A DNA stretch of 64,000 bases from F1-120-MAGs118 sp013360535 (GTDB lineage: Bacteria > Planctomycetota > UBA1135 > GCA-002686595), in the NCBI GenBank assembly GCA_026647215.1, contig JAPKHC010000022.1, positions 1 through 64,000 of the forward strand, in the 5' to 3' direction. Below, in pieces: positions 34,653-41,813 of the stretch; position 1 is the stretch's first letter; every line of letters starts with the position of its first letter. Position numbers and translations under genes: made by a program. The notes beneath the pieces were generated by a model that worked only from the letters and a program-made list of their open reading frames with translations, was not told the origin of the DNA and did not search any database.

Positions 34653-35608
34653 CCGCGCCTCGTGACGTAACCCCAGACCTCGCCGGCGGTCCAGGCGCAC
34701 AGCATCGGGAACATCCACGGTGCCGAGCGCCAGAACTTCGCGCCGAAGCCGCGCCGGTGCTGCGCACGCGCGTGCCGTGCGAACAGCACGAACGGGATCA
34801 ACGGGCCGGCGACGATGAACTTGAGGCGCTCGAGCGTCGACACGTTGCGAGCGCGCACGTATCCGAAGAGCCGCGCCCACTGGAAACGCTCCGGCAGCAC
34901 TCCGAGCAGGCTCGGATAGCGCGTGCGGTAGTCGACGACGGCCTCGGGCGTCAGGTACAGCGTCTCGCCGCGCTCCATCAGGCGCCAATGCACTTCCGGC
35001 TCGTGGAAGCGCGTGTGCCACAGGTCGCGCGTGAGCTCGACCGCGCGGCGCTTGTAGCAGACGTTGACGTCGCTGATCCACTCGCGCGTGCCGGCCTCGA
35101 AGGGCGGCGCGTAGCGGCTGAAATCGCAGGCGTGGAAGGCCCAGTTGAGCGGGTCGGTCGCGGCGCCGTCGATCGCCCCGCCGATCGCGGCGTGGTTCGT
35201 GGTCGCGTGCAGCCGCACCATCGTCGCGCACCAGTCCTTGCGCGGCGGTGCACGGTCCTCGAGGATCGCGACGAGCTCGCCGGTCGCGCGCTTCAGGCCC
35301 GCGGCGCGGCGGCGGTCGAAGAGCTCGTGCTGGCCGCCGGCGGAGTTCACCGGGTGGATCGTCGGCACGGATCCGATCGAGAAGAACTGCACTTCCGGAT
35401 ACTCGCGCGCGAGCTCGCCGATGTCGGGCCGCGAGTCGTCGTAGGGCGCGAGGATCTCGAGCTCGGGCGCGCCGACCTGCGCGCGCAACGCGTTCAGAAT
35501 CCCGCGCAGCACATCGCGACCTTCGACGATCGTGATCACGAGGCTCAAACGGCCCGGCACGGACGTCACCGGAGCCGCTGCGGCGGTGGGGGAGGCGCTC
35601 GCGCTCAT
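34649..35608 (-). CDS. Family 2-like glycosyltransferase
   Basis: A 319-residue protein with a GT-A fold. It opens with LSLVITIVEGRDVLRGIL, has YDDSRPDIGELA in place of the usual first Asp region, ATGELVAILEDRAPP as DxD-like segment (ED), and VNVCYKRRAVE with an acidic dyad region further on. Two hydrophobic helices near the C-terminus (about 265-315) suggest membrane association. Coupled by ATGA overlaps to both neighbours. Acceptor and donor are unknown. Confidence 0.8.
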   Translation of the reverse strand: MSASASPTAAAAPVTSVPGRLSLVITIVEGRDVLRGILNALRAQVGAPELEILAPYDDSRPDIGELAREYPEVQFFSIGSVPTIHPVNSAGGQHELFDRRRAAGLKRATGELVAILEDRAPPRKDWCATMVRLHATTNHAAIGGAIDGAATDPLNWAFHACDFSRYAPPFEAGTREWISDVNVCYKRRAVELTRDLWHTRFHEPEVHWRLMERGETLYLTPEAVVDYRTRYPSLLGVLPERFQWARLFGYVRARNVSTLERLKFIVAGPLIPFVLFARHARAQHRRGFGAKFWRSAPWMFPMLCAWTAGEVWGYVTRRG

Positions 35609-36672
35609 GCGGGCATCGTCCCGAGCACCGGCAGCTTCACGACGGCGCGCGTGCGCGAGCACTCCCGCACGGCCTCGGCCACTTCGCACGCGCGCTGCCC
35701 CGCGTAACCGTCGGCGATCACGAGGTCGCGCCGGCCCTTGCAGAGCAACAGGAAGTCGTCGAGCTCCTCGCGGAACGACTGCAGCGCCGTCGTCTGCCAC
35801 GAGAAGCACTTCTCGCGCAGCTGGATCCACGGATAGCGCAATTTGGTCGTCGTACGCGGCGCTCCGGCCTTCTCTTGCACGATGAGCAGGTTCGACATCG
35901 GCGCGTAGGCACCGCGCACCATGCCCTTGTCGCCGTAGGCCTCGACGAAGATGCCGTAGCCCTTCCACTCGGTCCAAGTCGCCTGGTACTGCGCCGTCAC
36001 GCCCGCGGGCGAGCGGAACAGCGCCAGCGCGTTGTCCTCCGAACCCGGCACGTTCCACACGCTCTCCGTCGCGACGCCGTACACCTCGCTGATCTCGCCG
36101 AGGTAGTGGCGCGCCAGGTCGGACATGTGGATGCCGACGTCCCACATCGCTCCGCCGCCGGAGATCGGGGCCTTGTACTCCCACTCGTGCGCGAACTTCG
36201 GCAGGCCCTCGTGGCCGCCGTACACACGCAGGTGGTCGAGCTTGCCGATGCGCCCCGACTGGATCGTCTCGCGCACGCAGCGGAAGGCCGGGTAGTAGCG
36301 CAGGTTGAAGCCGACGCCGAAGGCGCGCTTGGCGGCGAGCGCGGCGTCGACGAGCTTCTTCGCCCCGGCGGCCGTGTTCGAGGTCGGCTTTTCGAGCAGC
36401 ACGTGCAGCCCGCGCGCGAAGGCCGTCAGGCAGGCCGCGTCGTGCACGTGCACCGGCGTCGAGATCACGACCGCGTCGAGGGGCACGTCGAAGAAGGCCT
36501 CGAGCGACTTGGCGACGACCGCCCCGCTGCCGGCCGCCGCCTTGGTGGCGAGCTCGGCGTTGAGGTCGTAGACGGCGGCGAGCTGGGTCTCGCGGTGCTC
36601 GCGGAGCGTCCGGGCCCGCAGTTGCCCGATCTTGCCCGCTCCGATCAGTCCGATGCGCATGGGGAGAGCCAT
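35605..36672 (-). CDS. Gfo/Idh/MocA family oxidoreductase
   Basis: A cytoplasmic oxidoreductase of about 355 residues. NAD(P)-binding motif IGLIGAGKIGQLRA at the start, VVISTPVHVHD, the family motif LLEKPTSN, and GGGAMWDVGIHMSDL with the His of the active-site region. Unlike the enzyme at 11301, it has no export signal. The start at 36672 is a choice; 36660 is an alternative 4 residues later. First gene of a coupled operon with a glycosyltransferase and a GMC oxidoreductase, which suggests sugar or cyclitol modification. Confidence 0.87.
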   Translation of the reverse strand: MALPMRIGLIGAGKIGQLRARTLREHRETQLAAVYDLNAELATKAAAGSGAVVAKSLEAFFDVPLDAVVISTPVHVHDAACLTAFARGLHVLLEKPTSNTAAGAKKLVDAALAAKRAFGVGFNLRYYPAFRCVRETIQSGRIGKLDHLRVYGGHEGLPKFAHEWEYKAPISGGGAMWDVGIHMSDLARHYLGEISEVYGVATESVWNVPGSEDNALALFRSPAGVTAQYQATWTEWKGYGIFVEAYGDKGMVRGAYAPMSNLLIVQEKAGAPRTTTKLRYPWIQLREKCFSWQTTALQSFREELDDFLLLCKGRRDLVIADGYAGQRACEVAEAVRECSRTRAVVKLPVLGTMPA

Positions 36673-37014
36673 GATCGGGCCGCCGGGGGCCGGAATCAAA
36701 GCCTGGGCCGCCTCCGCGAGCCCCCGACGCGCCTTTCGGTGGCAAGCACCCGGGGACGACGAAAGTTCTTCGGAGGTGCGGCCAGAAAAATGTGCGGCCG
36801 CGGGGAAGGAGGTTCGCGCGCCGACGTCAAAGGGCATGTCGCAGGGAACTGCGACGGGGAACCTGAAGCGGAGCTCGACCGGGAGGGAGGGCTCCGAAGT
36901 GCGAGAAGAGTGCGCGAGACTGAGCGCGCGCGACGCTGGGAGCTCGTGGGGACGGGCTCCCAGCGGGCTTTGTGCGGCGACTCGCGAGAGCGTGATTTTT
37001 GCGTCGCTCGGCGC
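36673..37014. other. Intergenic region with RNA-like hairpins and a direct repeat
   Basis: No gene seen. It contains the direct repeat GTGCGGCC at 36776-36783 and 36792-36799 (16-nt period), a perfect 7-bp stem GTCGCAG/CTGCGAC with a GGAA tetraloop (36838-36855), and a perfect 9-bp stem GCTGGGAGC/GCTCCCAGC (36935-36943, 36956-36964). These could belong to a small RNA, a leader of the minus-strand operon, or a regulator-binding site; I do not recognise a known RNA family. Confidence 0.4.
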
Positions 37015-37043
37015 TGTTAATCAGTTTTAACGCTGGCTAGCAT
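37015..37043 (+). promoter_or_regulatory. Sigma70-like promoter of the membrane protein-mazG operon
   Basis: TGTTAA (37015-37020) and TAGCAT (37038-37043) are separated by 17 nt within an unusually AT-rich patch, 9 nt before the ATG at 37053. This is the best -35/-10 pair seen in the window. Confidence 0.5.
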
Positions 37044-37052
37044 CCGACCGCG

Positions 37053-37631
37053 ATGCAGCACGACGCGCGGATCCCGTTCGCTTCGACCTCGGCTGACGAG
37101 GGGCCGGGGAGCGTCTGGCCGGTCGCGCTGCTCGCGGGGACGACCTCGGCGAGCGTGCTCGCGGCTTGCGCGTGGGTCGGCATCGAGGCCTGCGGGTTGC
37201 GCACGCGCGTCGGGTTTGGCGACTGGGTCGCCGAGCACGCGTTGTGGGGGCTCGCGGCGGGAATTCTCGTCACGTGGATCCTGCGGCTGGGCGTGCGGCT
37301 CGACCCGACGCTGGCAGAGCCGCGCGCGCGGCGGGCGGCGGCGTTGCGCCTCGCGGTGTTCGGCGCGTTGGTTGCGCTCGTGGCGGTCGCGCTGCTGTCG
37401 CGTGCGCCGTTGGAGCGGCTGCTCGCCGTGCTGGGTGCGATGCTCTCGGGCCTCGCGGCGATCTTGTGGCTCGCGCGCCTGTGGCTGGGATCGCTGCGCC
37501 GCGTGGCGGAACTTCCGCGGCTCGACCCGCTGCAAGTCGCGCCCGTGATCGCGCTGTTGCTCGCGCCGTTGCAGGACGGGGGGGCGGGAGCTTCCCTCCA
37601 GCGCGCCTGGGCTGTCATGCTGGGCGGATGA
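37053..37631 (+). CDS. Small integral membrane protein
   Basis: A 192-residue protein of unknown function with about five hydrophobic segments (roughly 20-42, 60-78, 98-118, 122-145, 162-178) and short Arg-rich loops. No family motif recognised. Its stop overlaps the mazG start by 4 nt (ATGA at 37628-37631), so the two are translationally coupled. A role connected with nucleotide house-cleaning is not implied by its sequence. Confidence 0.7.
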   Translation: MQHDARIPFASTSADEGPGSVWPVALLAGTTSASVLAACAWVGIEACGLRTRVGFGDWVAEHALWGLAAGILVTWILRLGVRLDPTLAEPRARRAAALRLAVFGALVALVAVALLSRAPLERLLAVLGAMLSGLAAILWLARLWLGSLRRVAELPRLDPLQVAPVIALLLAPLQDGGAGASLQRAWAVMLGG

Positions 37632-38497
37632 GCGAAGCGAAGCCTGCGCCGCGTCCCCTCGAAGTTCCCGCGCCGATCGGCGAGCCGCGCGCGGATGCGC
37701 TGCGAAAGCTGGTGGCGATCGTCGACCGCCTGCGCGCGCCGGATGGCTGTCCCTGGGACCGGGAGCAGACGCTGGCGAGCACGGTGCCGCACCTGATCGA
37801 GGAAGTGCACGAGCTCGCGGAGGCCGTGGAGACCGGCGATCTCGAGCACGCGGTCGAGGAGGCCGGGGACGTGCTCATGGGGCTCGTGCTGCTCGCGCGC
37901 ATCGCCGAGCAGGACCAGCGCTTCGACCTCGCGACGGTGGCGCTCGGCGTCAGCGAGAAGCTCGTGCGGCGGCACCCGCACGTGTTCGGCGACGTGGTCG
38001 CGGCGGACGCGAGCGAGGCGCTGCGCAACTGGGACGCGATCAAGCGCAAGGAGCGCGAGGACAAGCAGGCCGACACGAGCGCGCTCGCCGGCGTGCCCGT
38101 CGCGTTGCCGGCCTTGCAGCGCGCGCAGCGGCTGGGTTCGAAGGCGCTGAGCGCGGGATTCCGCTGGGACGACGTGAAGGGGGCGCTCGCGAAGCTGCGC
38201 GAGGAAGTCGACGAGCTCGCGGCGGAGATCGAGGCCGCTGGGTTGCTCGCCGAGCGCGACGGCAAGCCGACCGACGAGCAGCGCGCGCGGCTCGAGCACG
38301 AGCTCGGCGACGTGCTGATGGCGGGCGCGTTCCTCGGCAACTACCTGAAGCTCGATCCCGAGCGTGCGACCCGCGCGGCGCTGCGGCGCTTCGATTCGCG
38401 CTTCCGCGCGATGGAGCAGGACCTCGGTCGTCCCTTCAGTGCCTGCACGCTCGACGAGCTGATGGCGGCCTGGCGCAAGGCGAAGTCGCTGGAATGA
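37628..38497 (+). CDS. mazG: Nucleoside triphosphate pyrophosphohydrolase MazG
   Basis: A 289-residue protein with two MazG domains, as in E. coli MazG. The N-terminal one has APDGCPWDREQT, then EEVHELAEAVE and EEAGDVLMGLVL (the ExxE and ExxD metal ligands). The second has EEVDELAAEIE and HELGDVLMAGAFL. The enzyme hydrolyses NTPs and dNTPs to monophosphate and pyrophosphate. Slightly longer than usual at the N-terminus. ATG 37628 overlaps the upstream membrane protein gene. Confidence 0.93.
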   Translation: MSEAKPAPRPLEVPAPIGEPRADALRKLVAIVDRLRAPDGCPWDREQTLASTVPHLIEEVHELAEAVETGDLEHAVEEAGDVLMGLVLLARIAEQDQRFDLATVALGVSEKLVRRHPHVFGDVVAADASEALRNWDAIKRKEREDKQADTSALAGVPVALPALQRAQRLGSKALSAGFRWDDVKGALAKLREEVDELAAEIEAAGLLAERDGKPTDEQRARLEHELGDVLMAGAFLGNYLKLDPERATRAALRRFDSRFRAMEQDLGRPFSACTLDELMAAWRKAKSLE

Positions 38498-38500
38498 AGC

Positions 38501-38531
38501 GAGCGCGCCCGCCGCGGTGGCGTGCGCGCTC
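38501..38531. terminator. Hairpin in the mazG/thioredoxin convergent gap
   Basis: GAGCGCGC (38501-38508) pairs with GCGCGCTC (38524-38531) just after mazG. A perfect 14-nt palindrome TTTTCGGCCGAAAA (38544-38557) follows between the two convergent stops. Probably a shared terminator region, although T-runs are not placed in the classic way. Confidence 0.4.
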
Positions 38532-38578
38532 GTCGGGTTGAATTTTGACGTGTTTTTCGGCCGAAAACGGCCTTCGCG

Positions 38579-39571
38579 CTACTTGCCGGCGGCCTTGCGA
38601 CGTTCCGCGGCGGCGCGTTCGGACTTCTCGCGCTCCGCGACGAGGTCCTTGGCGAGGAACTCGATCTCCTCGGGGCTCAGCACCTTGCACGCCGACTTCA
38701 GCATCGTCACGAAGTGCGCGATTTCCTCTTCCGCCGCCGGAAAGCCGGTGTTGCCCTTGGGGCCGTTGCTGTTGCAGAGCTGCTTGCCGTCGCCGTCGAG
38801 GAACACGAACCACGGGATGCCGCCTTGGGGCGCGCCCGCGAGCTTGCGCTCGGCGTCGACCAGCTCCTTGCCGCCCTTCATGCGGTCCTGGTCGATCTTG
38901 AGGTCGATGAACTCCTTGCCGAGCACGGCCGCGACCTCGGGCTTGGCCATCCAGGCCTCGAGCCGGTGGCACCACGTGCACCAAGGCGCGCCGAAGTGCA
39001 GGAAAACGCGCTTGTTTTCGGCCTTGGCGCGCGCGAGCGCCGCTTCGCGCAGCGTGCTCGCGACGAGCGGAGTCGCCTCGTGCCGCGTGAAGAACTCGAG
39101 CAGCAGTTCGGGATCGTGCGCGCCGTCCTTCTCGAAATGGCCGGTCTCGCTCTGCGCGATCGGCTTGCCGTCGGCGTCGAGCACCGTCAGGTACGGCACG
39201 CCTTCCTTGAGCGAGGCGCCGAGCTTCTCGACCAGCTCGAGGTGCTTGTCGAAGTTGCCGATGTCGACGTGCACGACCTCGTACTCGTACATCAGCTTGC
39301 GCGAGAGCTTCGCGTCCTTGCGGCACGTGTCGTGCAGCTTGATGCACCAGCCGCACCAGTTGCCGCCCCACTGCACGAGCACGCGCTTGTTCTCCTTCTT
39401 CGCGCGTGCGACCGCGGCGGCGACGTCGACGTTCGCGTCGGCCTTCTCGTCGTAGACCGCGGGCTTGGGCGCGGGTTTCTCCTGCGGGGCGGGCTCCTGC
39501 GAGCTCGCGAGCGCGACGAAGCCGGTGGGGCAGAGGGCGAGGACGAGGGTGAAGGCGAGGCTCAGCTTCAT
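38579..39571 (-). CDS. Secreted protein with two thioredoxin-like domains
   Basis: A 330-residue protein. Signal peptide about residues 1-22 (MKLSLAFTLVLALC.., cleavage near ALASS). The first thioredoxin-like domain has WGGNWCGWCIKLH (Cys73, Cys76); the second has FGAPWCTWCHRLE (Cys198, Cys201). Both resemble thioredoxin_7/DsbD-gamma-like domains. A charged Lys/Arg/Glu tail ends the protein. A probable extracytoplasmic disulfide reductase or isomerase, next to further redox proteins at 40512 and 41238. A TAGCAT box lies just upstream (39586 down to 39581 region). Confidence 0.85.
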   Translation of the reverse strand: MKLSLAFTLVLALCPTGFVALASSQEPAPQEKPAPKPAVYDEKADANVDVAAAVARAKKENKRVLVQWGGNWCGWCIKLHDTCRKDAKLSRKLMYEYEVVHVDIGNFDKHLELVEKLGASLKEGVPYLTVLDADGKPIAQSETGHFEKDGAHDPELLLEFFTRHEATPLVASTLREAALARAKAENKRVFLHFGAPWCTWCHRLEAWMAKPEVAAVLGKEFIDLKIDQDRMKGGKELVDAERKLAGAPQGGIPWFVFLDGDGKQLCNSNGPKGNTGFPAAEEEIAHFVTMLKSACKVLSPEEIEFLAKDLVAEREKSERAAAERRKAAGK

Positions 39572-39690
39572 GGGCGCGATGCTACCTCCGGCGGCCGCGA
39601 CCGACCGCTCACGCTGTTTTTCCCACCGCTGGCTCCAGCGCGCAGGAAACCTCTCGCGGCACGGGCTTCCGTCTGGTGCGATGGGCTTCC

Positions 39691-40434
39691 ATGGCACCGA
39701 TCGTCCGCGTCCGCGACCTGTACAAGTTCTTCGACCAGCGCGAGGCCGCCGCCCCCGTGCTCAAGGGCGTCACGTTCGACGTCGAGCCCGGCGAGTTCGT
39801 GTGCGTGATGGGGCCGAGCGGCTCGGGCAAGTCGACCTTGCTGCACATCCTGTCGGGCCTCGATGCGGCCGATGGCGGCGCGGTCGAGCTCGCCGGCAAG
39901 AACCTGAAGGAGCTGAGCGACGGCGAGCGCACGCTGCTGCGGCGATTGCAGGTCGGTTATGTGTTCCAGTTCTTCAACCTGCTGCCGAACCTGACGGTGC
40001 TCGAGAACGTCGGGCTGCCGCTCGCGATCCAAGGCGAGCACCCGTCGACGAAATCGGGCGTGCTGCGCGCGATGCTCAAGCGCCTCGGCCTCGAGGGCAA
40101 GGAAGGCCAGTTCCCGCACCAGCTGTCGGGCGGCGAGATGCAGCGCACGTCGATCGTGCGCGCGCTCGCGGGTGGGCAGCCGCTGCTCCTGTGCGACGAG
40201 CCGACGGGCAACCTGTCGCAGAAGGCCGGCCTCGAGGTGATGCGCATCCTGCGGCAGGTGTGTGACGAGGACCGCCGCACGGTCGTGCTCGTGACCCACA
40301 ACCCCCGTGACGCAACCTTTGCGGACCGGGTGCTGTTCCTCGTCGATGGCACGCTGGACCCCGCGCAGGCCCTGCGCGGGCCGAATCTGACGGTCGAGCA
40401 AGTGCACGAGCGGCTGGCGGTGCTCCACATTTGA
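39691..40434 (+). CDS. ABC transporter ATP-binding protein (LolD/MacB type)
   Basis: A 247-residue ATPase. Walker A GPSGSGKST, Q-loop VFQFFNLLP, signature LSGGEMQR, Walker B LLLCDEPTGNL and the switch LVTHNP are all intact. The class is that of LolD/MacB/FtsE, which pairs with FtsX-domain permeases; the permease is at 41814, separated by two redox genes. An upstream in-frame GTG (39676) exists, but MAPIVRVRDLYKFF at 39691 fits the family better. Confidence 0.9.
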   Translation: MAPIVRVRDLYKFFDQREAAAPVLKGVTFDVEPGEFVCVMGPSGSGKSTLLHILSGLDAADGGAVELAGKNLKELSDGERTLLRRLQVGYVFQFFNLLPNLTVLENVGLPLAIQGEHPSTKSGVLRAMLKRLGLEGKEGQFPHQLSGGEMQRTSIVRALAGGQPLLLCDEPTGNLSQKAGLEVMRILRQVCDEDRRTVVLVTHNPRDATFADRVLFLVDGTLDPAQALRGPNLTVEQVHERLAVLHI

Positions 40435-40511
40435 CCGTCACCCTGCATCCAGGCCACGGTTCGTTCGTATGTTCAGGGGCACTCCCGGAACTACCCCAAA
40501 GGAGACAACCA

Positions 40512-41171
40512 ATGCAGAAGTCATGGCTCATCTGGCTCGCCGCCGGCGCCCTCGTCGGGCTCCCCGCGGCGCTGGCCCAGACCCAGGAAAAGAAGGGCGA
40601 GACCCCGCCGGTCGAAGCGCCCAAGACCGAGGTCCTGAAGCTCGGTTCCACCGTCGCCGAGACGCTCGTGATGCGCGACCTCGACGGCAAGCAGATCTCG
40701 TTCAAGGAGCTGCGCGGCAAGGTCGTGATCGTGCATTTCTGGTCGGACCGTTGCCCGGCCGAGAAGCACGCCGACCCGGTCGTGAAGAAGCTCGAAGAGC
40801 ACTACAAGGGCAAGGACGTCGTGATCGTCGGCATCGCCTCGAACCAGGGCGAGCTCGGCGAGGAGCCGGCCAAGGACACGACCGACTTCTCCAAGCACTA
40901 CACCAACCTGCGCGAGAAGGCCGCGAAGGTCGGTTACACCCACAAGATCTACATCGACCACGGCAACAAGCTGAGCGAGCTCTTCCAGGCGAAGACCACG
41001 CCCCACTGCTACGTGATCGACGCGAAGGGCGTGCTGCGTTACACCGGCGCGCTCGACGACGACCTGTCGGAGTCCAAGGGCGAAGCCGCGACCGTGTACG
41101 TCCGGGATGCGGCCGATGCGCTGCTCGCGGGCAAGGAAGTCAAAGTCGCCGAGACTCGCTCCTATGGGTGA
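40512..41171 (+). CDS. Secreted redoxin (AhpC/TSA or TlpA-like)
   Basis: A 219-residue exported thiol protein. Signal peptide MQKSWLIWLAAGALVG.. ending near ALAQ. Thioredoxin fold with the redox centre HFWSDRCPAEKHAD, where the single active-site Cys is followed by Pro, then the cis-Pro region KTTPHCYVID. One Cys at the active site and another in the PHC region suggest peroxiredoxin-like or thiol-reductase behaviour. A strong AAAGGAG ribosome-binding site precedes ATG 40512. It lies between the two halves of an ABC transporter. Confidence 0.85.
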   Translation: MQKSWLIWLAAGALVGLPAALAQTQEKKGETPPVEAPKTEVLKLGSTVAETLVMRDLDGKQISFKELRGKVVIVHFWSDRCPAEKHADPVVKKLEEHYKGKDVVIVGIASNQGELGEEPAKDTTDFSKHYTNLREKAAKVGYTHKIYIDHGNKLSELFQAKTTPHCYVIDAKGVLRYTGALDDDLSESKGEAATVYVRDAADALLAGKEVKVAETRSYG

Positions 41172-41237
41172 GGGATCAAGAAGAAGCGCTAGTTCCCGTG
41201 CGGAACTGGCCTGTGCCTCCCTGACCCGAGACGAAGC

Positions 41238-41783
41238 ATGAGAGCGAGCCTGCCCTTCCTTCTGAGTTGCGCCCTGTTCGCCTGCGGCGGTGAGCCGTCG
41301 GGCGCTGGCGCGTCGTCGAAGGAACCGGCGGCGGGCGCGGCGGTCTCCGTGGAGATCGTCGACATGGCCGGCCTCGAGCGCGCGCTCGCCGCGCGCCGGG
41401 GCCGACCGCTGATCCTCAACTTCTGGGCGATGTGGTGAAGCTCGTGCGTCGAAGAGATGCCCGACCTCGTGAAGGTCGCCCGAAGCCAAGTGAACAAGGA
41501 CGTCGACGTGCTGCTCGTCAGTTATGACCTCCAGCTCCCCAAGGCCGACCGCGAGGCGATGCCCGCGCGAGTGGCGAAGTTCGTGGGCAACCGCGGTTGG
41601 GGCTTTCCGGTCGTGATCTGGGGCGACAGCGACGTCGAGTCCGTCAACGAGCGTTTCGACTTGCCCGGCGCGATTCCCGTGACCCTCGCCTTCGACAAGG
41701 ACGGCCGCGAAGTCGGCCGCTGCGAAGGCGAAGGCGGCGCGGAGGAATTCGCCGAGCTCTTCGCCAAGGTGCGCGCTCGTTAG
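41238..41783 (+). CDS. TlpA-like lipoprotein, probable selenoprotein (in-frame TGA at 41436-41438)
   Basis: Read through TGA 41436, the gene encodes a 181-residue lipoprotein: signal with lipobox (LFAC, Cys16), a thioredoxin-fold domain and a normal end at 41783. Around the TGA the protein reads LNFWAMW-U-SSCVEEMPDL. The TlpA consensus is NFWATWCxPCxxEMP, so the TGA falls exactly on the first catalytic Cys (residue 67), giving U-S-S-C. A hairpin follows: CGACCT (41462-41467), loop CGTGA, AGGTCG (41473-41478). The loop starts about 30 nt after the TGA and has G among its first two bases, both as expected for a bacterial SECIS. The alternative is a TGC-to-TGA nonsense mutation; selA-selD are not in this window. 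Confidence 0.75.
41436..41478 (+). promoter_or_regulatory. UGA codon with SECIS-like element
   Basis: The UGA (41436-41438) is followed by a 6-bp perfect stem (41462-41467 with 41473-41478) and a 5-nt loop CGTGA. Spacing, stem length and the loop G fit the published bacterial SECIS rules. SelB binding is inferred. Confidence 0.6.
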
Positions 41784-41813
41784 TCCACCCCCCAGGTTCG
41801 CCACACTCACTTC

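Noticed and set aside
41238..41438. Reading the TlpA-like gene as a 66-residue protein ending at the TGA
   Set aside because: The frame continues with conserved thioredoxin-fold sequence for 115 residues and a SECIS-like hairpin; truncation would remove the active site.
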